Assembly (NCBI GenBank): GCA_902806215.1
Contig: CADCVT010000383.1
Location: 1 to 14,931, forward strand
Origin: an uncultured Solirubrobacteraceae bacterium
GTDB taxonomy: Bacteria > Actinomycetota > Thermoleophilia > Solirubrobacterales > Solirubrobacteraceae
Reading direction: 5' to 3'
Length of the DNA: 14,931 bases
Shown: piece after piece, positions 1 through 6,647 of the stretch
How positions within the stretch are numbered: the stretch's first letter is position 1
Layout of the letters: each line of letters opens with the position of its first letter
Made by a program: the position numbers and the translations under genes
Notes under the pieces: model-generated
The model's database searches: none
Told to the model about the DNA's origin: nothing
Seen by the model: only the letters and a program-made list of their open reading frames with translations

Positions 1-412
1 CAGCTCCGAGGGCGGCCCACCGGGCATCTGCGTCGAGCGCGCACAGCAGCGAGTTCGCTGCTCGGGCGCGCTCGAACGCGGCGACGTAGTCCTGCATCGC
101 AGCTTCCCCACGGTCCACCGCCTCTTGGCAACTCCACTGCTCGTCGTCGAGTTCGGCAACGAGCGTCGTCATCTCGCGCAGCGCGTTGGCATCGCCGTAC
201 TGCTCGCGCTCGAGAGCTTGAGCTGATCGTTTGTAGCGAGGGTCGTCGACCGGTCGAGCTCGCGCCGCTTCGGTCACGGCAGCCCGAGCGACAGCCCGTT
301 GACGCTCGGCGTTCGCCGCAGCGATCTGTGCCGCCAATCGGGGCAACTGCTTGTCGAGTCGCGGTTCGGTCACGGTCCCAACCGATAGGTACCGGCCGCT
401 GCTGCTTTCCAT
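1..412 (-). CDS. Hypothetical helical protein, partial (C-terminus outside window)
   Basis: An open frame enters from the left edge without a stop and encodes about 137 residues from an ATG at 412 (GTG at 373 is an alternative start, with a weak GGGA upstream). The peptide is rich in Ala, Glu, Arg and Gln, with stretches such as AAQIAAANAERQRAVARAA and MQDYVAAFERARAANSLL, which predicts long amphipathic helices or a coiled coil. There is no signal peptide or membrane segment in the visible part. I do not recognise a family. It diverges from the SUKH gene at 610 across a 197-nt gap in which I see no convincing promoter. Codon third positions are less GC-biased than in the genes right of 1380, which fits an accessory region. 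The coding call rests on the uninterrupted frame and plausible composition; the function is unknown. Confidence 0.5.
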   Translation of the reverse strand, partial: MESSSGRYLSVGTVTEPRLDKQLPRLAAQIAAANAERQRAVARAAVTEAARARPVDDPRYKRSAQALEREQYGDANALREMTTLVAELDDEQWSCQEAVDRGEAAMQDYVAAFERARAANSLLCALDADARWAALGA

Positions 413-609
413 GCAAGCCGGAAGCCAGAGCGCCGCTGTCACGTGGCGCGAGAAGCGCAACCGCTGACCGCTCGTCGTCCAAACAGCAGTTGGCCACCAA
501 AGCCCGCGTCAAGGCTTCCGGATCTCCTGCGGAGCTTCAGAGCGGCGACGCCGGCCGCGACGCGCATGCAGCGGGCGGCTGAGGCCGTCCGGCCTGCGAA
601 ACTCTGCGT

Positions 610-1080
610 ATGCACGACGAGTTCGACGCGCGTCTCCCGCGGCTTCTCGATCCCGGTACCGTCGGCGGCCCGCTGACCGACGATGTCGTGGCCGAGGTCG
701 AGCGGGCGCTCGGCGTCCGCCTGCCCGCTGAGCTCCTTGCGCTTCTCCGTCATCAGAACGGTGGGTACGTCCGATCGGAGTTCTCGGCGTGCCCGACGAG
801 TCGGCCGACCAGCTGGGCCGACGACCACATCGCCCTGAACGAGATCGCGGGAATCGGCACGTCGCATGTCCTCGCGCTCGACCAGTCGCGCGACCTCAAC
901 AAGGAGTGGGTGCAGCCGCCCGAGCTCGTGCTTCTCAGCGGCGACGGCCACTGGTGGATAGCCCTCGACTACCGAACCTGCGGGCCCACTGGTGAGCCAC
1001 CCGTCATCTTCTACGAGAACGCAGCGGAAGGTTCACCCGACGACCTGCCCGTCGCGGCGAGCTTCAGGGAGTTCGTCTGA
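610..1080 (+). CDS. SMI1/KNR4 (SUKH) family protein
   Basis: This 156-residue protein carries the SUKH-fold hallmarks. They are an N-terminal helix leading to LGVRLPAELLALLRHQNGG (residues 34-52) and a late strand LLSGDGHWWIALDYR (about 109-123), followed by a segment on predicted bound ligand or text-like PPVIFYEN and a final FREFV helix. SUKH proteins are widespread in bacteria, often as immunity proteins against polymorphic or contact-dependent toxins; that role here is family knowledge, and no toxin is visible nearby. The length is within the normal range for a single SUKH domain. There is no good Shine-Dalgarno before the ATG, and an in-frame TGA lies 27 nt upstream, so the start is confined to this area. 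The frame stays open and coding-like after the TGA at 1078-1080, so the gene may once have been longer. It is the only plus-strand gene in the window. Confidence 0.8.
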   Translation: MHDEFDARLPRLLDPGTVGGPLTDDVVAEVERALGVRLPAELLALLRHQNGGYVRSEFSACPTSRPTSWADDHIALNEIAGIGTSHVLALDQSRDLNKEWVQPPELVLLSGDGHWWIALDYRTCGPTGEPPVIFYENAAEGSPDDLPVAASFREFV

Positions 1081-1206
1081 CTGCTAGGACCAGAACCGGA
1101 GATCGAGGTTACGCTCCAGCCCGGGCAGGTCAAGAGCGTCTGGATCGACCCCGACTTCGCCCGGGAGCACGGCATCGAGGTCCCGCCAGAGAACGCCCCG
1201 GAGTAG
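1081..1206 (+). other. Coding-like continuation of the SUKH frame after its TGA
   Basis: After the stop codon at 1078-1080 the same frame remains open for 41 codons, to a TAG at 1204-1206. The translated segment looks like a real protein: it includes EIEVTLQPGQVKSVWIDPDF and ends REHGIEVPPENAPE. About 36 of 41 codons end in G or C. It has no ATG or GTG start near its beginning. It may be the C-terminal tail of a longer SUKH-containing protein interrupted by a point mutation, a readthrough extension, or a remnant of another gene. From 1207 to 1350 I see no gene; in all, the stretch 1081-1379 contains only this segment and the hairpin at its right end. Confidence 0.4.
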
Positions 1207-1350
1207 GTCGTCCGCGAGAGCCCGGACCCGCAACCTCTCCTTACCGGCGCTGCCGTCCGGTCACGGGCTTCACGGACCGCCTGCTGTCGCTTTCCGTGCA
1301 GAGCGTCAGCGCATCACCGCTATCGCTTTCGCGATGACCAGCACTTGGTG

Positions 1351-1379
1351 TCAGACGCGCGGTTCTGGTCCGCGCCTGA
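1351..1379 (-). terminator. Hairpin directly after the AI-2E gene; candidate terminator
   Basis: The stem GCGCGG/CCGCGC encloses a 7-nt loop (TTCTGGT on the plus strand). TCAG and CTGA pair outside it after a 2-nt bulge, giving about 10 base pairs. It begins immediately after the stop codon (1380-1382) of the last minus-strand gene and faces the convergent SUKH gene, which is where a terminator is expected. There is no T-tract on either side, so it would be a stem-only terminator of the kind often proposed in high-GC actinobacteria. A smaller ATCGC-tttc-GCGAT hairpin follows at 1322-1335. Confidence 0.4.
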
Positions 1380-2591
1380 CTAGACCGGGTCCTCCTGGAC
1401 CGGCGGTGGGCCGACGGCGATCTCGCCGTGCTCGGCGTGGTGCTCGATCGTCGTGAAGGCGGCCGTGCAGAGGACCGCGATCGGGACGGCGAGGGCGGCT
1501 CCGGCGATCCCGTAGAGGACGCCGCCGATCGTCACCGCGAGCAGGACGACGACCGGGTGGAGCTTCAGCGTCCGCCCGACGATCACGGGGTAGAGGACGT
1601 TGCCCTCCAGCTGCTGGACGACGAGGACGGCGAGGACGACGAGCAGCGCGGCATCGATGCCCTCGAACGCGAGCGCGACGAGCGCCGCGGCGGCGCCGGC
1701 GGCCACGGCGCCGATGATCGGGACGAACGCCAGCACGAACGTCAGCGCCGCCAACGGCAGCGCGAGCGGGACGCCGATCAGCAGCAGCGCGAGGCCGATC
1801 CCGACCGCGTCGACGAACGCCACGAAGACCACGCCGCGCGCGTAGGCGCTCAGCGCCTTCCAGGCTCGGCCGCCGAACTCCTGAAGCGCCGGCTTGCGCG
1901 CCGGCGGGACGCGGTGGACGAGCCAGTGCCACATGCTCTGACCGTCCTTCACGAAGAAGAACAGCACGACGAGCGTGATGATGATCGCGGCGAGGATCTG
2001 TCCTGCCGCCTGCGCACCCGAGACGACCCCGGACCGGACTGCGCCGTTGTTCTCGCGGACGCGGTCGTCGATCGAGTCGATCTGCTTCTGCACCTCGGCC
2101 TCGGACATGCCGATCGGCAGGTCGGAGATCTGCCCGCCGAGCTTGTCGGCACCGGCGCGGATCTGGTCGCCGAGCTTGTCGGCGTCCGCCGCGATCGGCG
2201 CCGCGACGAGTGTGAGCAGGCCGACGATGAGGAGGATCCCGCCGACGCAGACGACCGCTGAGGCGATCGACCGCGGAAGCCCCTTGCGCTCCAGGAACTT
2301 CGCCGGCGGCACGAACAGCGTCGAGAGCAGCAACGCGATCGCGACCGGGATGACGACGAAGCCGACCTTCAGCAGCGCGAACACGATGACCACGCCGGCG
2401 GCGATGCAGACGAGCAGCCGCCAGCTCAGCTCCGAGGCCAGGACGAGCAGCCGCGGGACGCGGATCTCGCGGCCCGCTCCGGACTCGGGCGGCGGCACGT
2501 CGCCCGGCGCGAGCGCCCGCGAGCCCACTCCGGAGGGCCCGGCCGGGCGCTCGGCGGGCATGTTGATGCGGGGCTCGTCGAGAGAGGCCAC
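1380..2591 (-). CDS. AI-2E family transporter (PF01594-type membrane protein)
   Basis: This 403-residue integral membrane protein has a Pro/Gly-rich cytoplasmic N-terminus (about 1-50). A hydrophobic block follows (LLVCIAAGVVIVFALLK, then VIPVAIALLLSTLFVPPAKFL) and another helix near 110-130. Next comes a soluble helical segment rich in Asp, Lys and Gln (about 132-190), and then five or so further helices, including one with FFFVKDG at its end and another with FVLAFVPIIGAVAAG. The order matches the AI-2E (YdiK/TqsA/PerM-like) family, whose members export small molecules or act in sodium or stress tolerance. The substrate cannot be inferred. It starts with GTG at 2591; an ATG ten codons inside (2561) is an alternative, and neither has a strong ribosome site. 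It lies 66 nt after the permease gene in the same direction and may be co-transcribed with it. Confidence 0.85.
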   Translation of the reverse strand: MASLDEPRINMPAERPAGPSGVGSRALAPGDVPPPESGAGREIRVPRLLVLASELSWRLLVCIAAGVVIVFALLKVGFVVIPVAIALLLSTLFVPPAKFLERKGLPRSIASAVVCVGGILLIVGLLTLVAAPIAADADKLGDQIRAGADKLGGQISDLPIGMSEAEVQKQIDSIDDRVRENNGAVRSGVVSGAQAAGQILAAIIITLVVLFFFVKDGQSMWHWLVHRVPPARKPALQEFGGRAWKALSAYARGVVFVAFVDAVGIGLALLLIGVPLALPLAALTFVLAFVPIIGAVAAGAAAALVALAFEGIDAALLVVLAVLVVQQLEGNVLYPVIVGRTLKLHPVVVLLAVTIGGVLYGIAGAALAVPIAVLCTAAFTTIEHHAEHGEIAVGPPPVQEDPV

Positions 2592-2657
2592 ACCGATCCG
2601 ATACCCGTCCGCGCCGTCGCGCCACCGAGACCGTCAATCCCTGATGGCGCGTCGGCG

Positions 2658-5216
2658 CTATTCGTAGGCCAGCGCGTGGAGGATGTCGGTCTTCGCCGCA
2701 CGCCGGGCCGGTCCGATCGCCGCGAGGACGCCGGCGACCGCCGCCAGCACGAGCAGCACCGCGAGGGTCCCCCACGGCAGCGTGAGCACGAAGCCGTCGG
2801 CCTCCAGAGGGCGCGACACGATCGCCGCGAACGCGATCCCCAGGCCGAGTCCGAGCACCGCACCGATCAGGGCGGTGATCGCCGACTCCAACCGGATCGT
2901 GCGACGGACCTGCCGCTTGGACGTCCCGATCGCGCGGAGCATCCCGAGCTCGCGGGTGCGCTCGTGGATCGACAGCGCCAGCGTGTTGACGATGCCGAAC
3001 AGCGACACGATCACCGAGAGCATGAGCAGCGCGTAGAGCAGCCCGAGCAGCTGGTTGATCATCCCCGCCTGGGCCTCCTTGACCTCCTCGCGGTCCTGCG
3101 ACTCGGCCCCCGGGAACTTCGTCTCCAGCAGCCGGTCGAGCTTCGTGCGGGCCGACGCGACGTCGATGCCCGAGCGCCAGTCGAGGAAGATGAACGCGTC
3201 GCGGCGCTCGTCCCACGACTGCTCGAGCGCGGCGTTCGAGACGAGGATGCCGCCGCCGAGCAGGCCGGAGCCGCCCTCGTCGAGCTCGCCGACGACGCGC
3301 ATGACCGGGCGCTCGCCCGACGTCGTGAGCACGCGCAGCCGGTCGCCGACGGACACCTCGTTGTCGACGGCCCAGTTGCGGTCGACGAAGACCTCGTCGG
3401 GACCGAGCCTGCGCAGCGCGGCGTCGTCGCTGCCCGCGGCGAACTTCACGCGGTAGCCGGACGCGAGCGTCTCCGGGTCGACGCCGATCGTGACCGTCTC
3501 GCCGCCCACGCCGCGCACCTTGGACGTCGCGAAGCGCACGCCGCTGGCCGACGCGACCTCGGGCAGGTCGGCGAGCGAACGCTTCGTCGTGAGCGGCAGC
3601 GGCGAGAAGCCGTCGTCGTTGCGGACCGTCAGGTCGCCGGCGAACTGCCGGTCGACGACGCGGTCGATCGAGCCGCGGAAGCCCGCGGCGAAGATCGACA
3701 CGAACGTGACCAGCGTCAGGCCGATCATGAGCGCCGCGGCGGTGGAGGCCGTGCGTCCCGGGTTGCGCATCGCGTTCTCGCGCGCCAGCCGCCCGGTGAT
3801 GCCGAACAGCCGCTCGAACGGCGCCCCGACGAGCCGCGCCAGCGGCCGCACGAGCTGCGGCGAGAGCAGCGCGGTGCCGAGGAAGATCAGGGCGGCGCCG
3901 AGGCCGAGCAGCGACGCGGTCGACTCGCCCGAGCCCTCGGCGAACAACCCGGCGCCGAGCGCGACCGCCCCCGCCAGCGTGAGCAGGCCGGCGACGATCA
4001 GCCGCCCCTTGCCCGACCGGCGCGGCAGGCCGACGCCCTCGCGCATCGCGGCCATCGGCGGCACGCGTGTCGCGCGGACCGCGGGGACGACGCTCGCGAC
4101 GAGCGTCACGCCGATCCCGACGATCAGCGAGACGACGATGGTCCGCGTCGCGACGACGGTGTTGCCATCTGGCAGCTCGACCCCGATCGCGCTGAACAGC
4201 GCCACGATCCCCGGGGCGACGAGCAGCCCGCCCGCGAGGCCGAGCAGCGCGGCGACCGTGCCGACGAGCAGCGCCTCGAGGATGACCGAGCTCAGGACCT
4301 GGCGGCGCGAGGCGCCGAGCGTGCGCAGGAGCGCGAGCTCCTTGAGCCGCTGCGCGATCGTGATCGAGAACGTGTTGTAGATGACGAAGGCGCCGACGAA
4401 GAGCGCGATGCCGGCGAACACGAGCAGCGCGGTCTGCAGGAAGCCGAACTCCTCCTGCGTGTCGCTCGTCTCGGCGTCGGCGTTCTCCTTGCCGGTGCGG
4501 ACGTTGACCTTCTCGCCCCGCAGCGCCGAGCCGACCCGGGCGCGGAGCTCCTCGGGCGAGACGCCGGAGTCCGCTGCCGCGCTGAGCTGGTCGAACTGCC
4601 CGGCACGGTCGGTCATCTCCTGCGCCTCGCGCAGGGTCAGCAGGGCGACGGTCGCCCCGGCGATCGAGTTCTGGGCGCCGAAGCGGGCGACGCCGACGAG
4701 CTCGTAGCGCCGCGACCCGGGGTCGCCAGTGACCGTGATGGTGTCGCCGAGCGCGAAGTCCTCGTCCTCGAAGGTGTCGCGGTCCAGCGCGACCTCGTCG
4801 TCGGCGGTCGGCATCCGGCCCTCGACGGCCTTGAACGGCTCGAAGCGCTCGGGCCCGACCGAGTCCGCGAACGTCGGCGGGCCCTGCGTCGAGATCGGCT
4901 TGCCGTCCTTGCCGTTGACGCGGACCTGCGCGAAGACCTCGCCCGAGACCTCCTGCACGCCCGGCGTGCGGCGCACGCGTTCGAGCAGCGCGGCGTCGAG
5001 CGCCTGCTCGTCGGCCTCGCCGAACGTCTCCTGCGGCGTGACCGCCACGTCGACGCCTTGGGCGGCCTCCTGGAAGATGCCGCCGAACGCCCTGTCGATC
5101 GTGTCGGTGAGGACGTAGGTGCCGCTGATCATCGCGACGCCGAGCACGACGGCCATCGCCGTCAGCGCGGTGCGAAGCTTGCGCGTCGCGAGGCTGCGGA
5201 GCGTGAGCCGGGTCAT
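2658..5216 (-). CDS. ABC transporter permease with two FtsX domains (MacB/LolC type)
   Basis: This 852-residue permease starts with a cytoplasmic basic segment and a transmembrane helix (TALTAMAVVLGVAMISGTYV, about residues 16-35). A MacB-like extracellular domain (about 40-255) comes next, followed by a first FtsX domain (about 259-375) with the typical LKELALLRTLGASRRQV coupling segment. Two more helices follow, then a second N-terminal-type helix near 470-490, a second extracellular domain and a second FtsX domain (about 718-822) with TRELGMLRAIGTSKRQV. About ten membrane segments are expected. Such permeases move lipids, lipoproteins or antimicrobial compounds, or transmit mechanical force to envelope proteins, rather than importing nutrients. 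Its ATG overlaps the stop of the ATPase gene as ATGA (5213-5216), so the two subunits are almost certainly made together. A much longer upstream reading in this frame is only the shadow of the ATPase gene. Confidence 0.93.
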   Translation of the reverse strand: MTRLTLRSLATRKLRTALTAMAVVLGVAMISGTYVLTDTIDRAFGGIFQEAAQGVDVAVTPQETFGEADEQALDAALLERVRRTPGVQEVSGEVFAQVRVNGKDGKPISTQGPPTFADSVGPERFEPFKAVEGRMPTADDEVALDRDTFEDEDFALGDTITVTGDPGSRRYELVGVARFGAQNSIAGATVALLTLREAQEMTDRAGQFDQLSAAADSGVSPEELRARVGSALRGEKVNVRTGKENADAETSDTQEEFGFLQTALLVFAGIALFVGAFVIYNTFSITIAQRLKELALLRTLGASRRQVLSSVILEALLVGTVAALLGLAGGLLVAPGIVALFSAIGVELPDGNTVVATRTIVVSLIVGIGVTLVASVVPAVRATRVPPMAAMREGVGLPRRSGKGRLIVAGLLTLAGAVALGAGLFAEGSGESTASLLGLGAALIFLGTALLSPQLVRPLARLVGAPFERLFGITGRLARENAMRNPGRTASTAAALMIGLTLVTFVSIFAAGFRGSIDRVVDRQFAGDLTVRNDDGFSPLPLTTKRSLADLPEVASASGVRFATSKVRGVGGETVTIGVDPETLASGYRVKFAAGSDDAALRRLGPDEVFVDRNWAVDNEVSVGDRLRVLTTSGERPVMRVVGELDEGGSGLLGGGILVSNAALEQSWDERRDAFIFLDWRSGIDVASARTKLDRLLETKFPGAESQDREEVKEAQAGMINQLLGLLYALLMLSVIVSLFGIVNTLALSIHERTRELGMLRAIGTSKRQVRRTIRLESAITALIGAVLGLGLGIAFAAIVSRPLEADGFVLTLPWGTLAVLLVLAAVAGVLAAIGPARRAAKTDILHALAYE

Positions 5217-5914
5217 GCCGCTGCGCGGATCCGGCGGTCGTCGACGAGCAGGCCGTCGGCCATCTCGACGACCCGGTCGGCCGCGTCCGCGGCGTCCTGG
5301 TCGTGCGTGACCATGACGACGGTCTGGCCGAACTCGTCGACGGCGCGGCGCAGGAGCGCGAGGACGTCGGCGCTCGACTTCGAGTCGAGGTTGCCGGTGG
5401 GCTCGTCGGCGAACACGACGGCCGGGCGGTTGATGAGCGCCCGGGCGACCGCGACGCGCTGCTGCTGGCCGCCGGAGAGCTCGCTCGGGCGGTGCGTGCG
5501 GCGGTCGTCGAGGCCGACGGCGTCGATGAGCGTGTCGAGCCACGTTGAATCGACCCCACCCGCCCTGCGGCCCGCGATCGACAGTGGGAGGAGGATGTTC
5601 TCCTCCGCGTTGAGCACCGGGACGAGGTTGAACGCCTGGAAGACGAAGCCGAGCTTGTCGCGGCGCAGGCGGGTCAGCGCCGCGTCGTCGAGGCCGGAGA
5701 GCTCCGTCCCCGCGACCGTCACCGAGCCCGAGGTCGGGGAGTCGAGGCCGGCGAGCAGGTGCATCAGCGTCGACTTGCCCGAGCCCGACGGGCCCATGAC
5801 GGCGGCGAACGAGCCGGGGTCGAACGAGACGGACACGCCGGCGAGCGCGTCGACGGCGGCGGGGCCCTCGCCGAAGCGGCGGTGGAGGTCGGTTGCGGAG
5901 ACGATCGAGGTCAC
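5213..5914 (-). CDS. ABC transporter ATP-binding protein (MacB/LolD type)
   Basis: This nucleotide-binding subunit is about 233 residues long. It shows Walker A (GPSGSGKST), a Q-loop (VFQAFNLVP), the ABC signature (LSGGQQQRVAVARAL), Walker B with D-loop (VVFADEPTGNLDS) and the switch histidine (VTHD). The FNLVP and TGNLDS variants are typical of the LolD/MacB/FtsE-like group that pairs with FtsX-fold permeases, which fits the next gene. I chose GTG at 5914 because GAAGAGAG lies about nine bases upstream; the frame could extend to a TTG at 5950. The gene is separated from the response regulator by a 76-nt gap holding a CCCCTAGGGG palindrome, so it may have its own regulated promoter. It ends in an ATGA overlap with the permease. 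Confidence 0.93.
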   Translation of the reverse strand: MTSIVSATDLHRRFGEGPAAVDALAGVSVSFDPGSFAAVMGPSGSGKSTLMHLLAGLDSPTSGSVTVAGTELSGLDDAALTRLRRDKLGFVFQAFNLVPVLNAEENILLPLSIAGRRAGGVDSTWLDTLIDAVGLDDRRTHRPSELSGGQQQRVAVARALINRPAVVFADEPTGNLDSKSSADVLALLRRAVDEFGQTVVMVTHDQDAADAADRVVEMADGLLVDDRRIRAAA

Positions 5915-5960
5915 GGGGAGCACTCTCTTCGGTGGGACGTGGGACGGCAACGGGGGATTG

Positions 5961-5970
5961 CCCCTAGGGG
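5961..5970. promoter_or_regulatory. CCCCTAGGGG palindrome upstream of the ABC genes
   Basis: This perfect 10-bp palindrome lies in the 76-nt gap between the LuxR-type regulator gene and the ABC ATPase gene. On the coding (minus) strand it sits upstream of a weak promoter-like pair, TTGCCG and GAGAGT separated by 17 nt. With no spacer between the arms it cannot form a good RNA hairpin, so a protein-binding site is more likely than a terminator. NarL/LuxR-family regulators bind short inverted repeats as dimers, and one is encoded next to it. The link is inference. Confidence 0.3.
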
Positions 5971-5990
5971 AGGACTCGGGAGGTCAGGGT

Positions 5991-6647
5991 TCAGGACCGC
6001 AGGTACGCCAGGACGGCGAGGACGCGGCGGTGATCGGCGGAGGCCGGCGGCAGGCCGAGGTTGGTGAAGATGCTGGTGACGTGCTTCTCGATCGCGCGCT
6101 CGGTCACGTCGAGCGTCTCCGCGATGCCGCCGTTGGAGCGGCCCTCGGCCATCTGCCCGAGCACCTCCCGCTCGCGAGGCGTGAGCACCTCGAGCGGGTC
6201 CTCGCGCCGCCGGCGGCCGAGCAGCCGCCCGACGACCTCGGGGTCGAGCGCCGAGCCGCCCTCCCCCACGCGGCGCACGCTCTCGACGAACCGGTCGAGG
6301 TCGCCGACGCGATCCTTGAGCAGGTAGCCGAGGCCGTCGGCGCCGTTGCCGAACAGCTCGAGCGCGTACGACTCCTCGACGTACTGACTGAGCACGAGCA
6401 CGCCGACGCCCGGGTGCTTCTCGCGGATCTCGGCGGCCGCGCGCAGGCCCTCGTCGGTGTGCGTCGGCGGCATGCGGACGTCGACGATCGCGACGTCGGG
6501 CTTGTGCGCACCGACCTTGCGCAGCAGGTCCTCGGCGTCGCCGGACTGGGCGACGACCTCAATGCCCGCGTCCTCGAGCAGCCGGGCGATGCCCTCACGG
6601 AGCAGCAGCTGGTCGTCGGCGATCACGACGCGCATCGGCGGGGTCAT
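5991..6647 (-). CDS. NarL/LuxR-family response regulator
   Basis: This 218-residue two-domain regulator has a receiver domain (about 1-120) with acidic pair D11/D12, phospho-acceptor D56 in VDVRMPP, S87 and K111 in LLKDR. A LuxR-type helix-turn-helix follows (about 150-205): LTPREREVLGQMAEGRSNGG then TERAIEKHVTSIFTNLGL. All key receiver residues are present, so it should be phosphorylated by the kinase encoded just before it. The ATG at 6647 shares one base with the kinase stop (TGATG, 6645-6649); a second ATG four codons inside (6635) starts at the conserved RVVIADD strand. The ABC ATPase and permease follow, and they are its most likely targets by context. Its long upstream frame is a shadow of the kinase gene. 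Confidence 0.95.
   Translation of the reverse strand: MTPPMRVVIADDQLLLREGIARLLEDAGIEVVAQSGDAEDLLRKVGAHKPDVAIVDVRMPPTHTDEGLRAAAEIREKHPGVGVLVLSQYVEESYALELFGNGADGLGYLLKDRVGDLDRFVESVRRVGEGGSALDPEVVGRLLGRRRREDPLEVLTPREREVLGQMAEGRSNGGIAETLDVTERAIEKHVTSIFTNLGLPPASADHRRVLAVLAYLRS

Noticed and set aside
582..595. AGGCCG-TC-CGGCCT inverted repeat upstream of the SUKH start
   Set aside because: It is short and GC-rich, and such repeats are expected by chance in this composition; nothing ties it to a regulator.
439..951. Minus-strand 170-codon frame opposite the SUKH gene
   Set aside because: It has no recognisable domain and overlaps a well-supported SUKH gene on the other strand.
2592..2657. TTGACG hexamer before the AI-2E gene
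   Set aside because: No matching -10 element occurs 16-18 nt downstream, so a promoter cannot be supported.
1351..5559. Minus-strand open frame of about 1400 codons over the permease and AI-2E genes
   Set aside because: It is an Arg/Ala-rich off-frame reading of two well-supported genes in the same direction.
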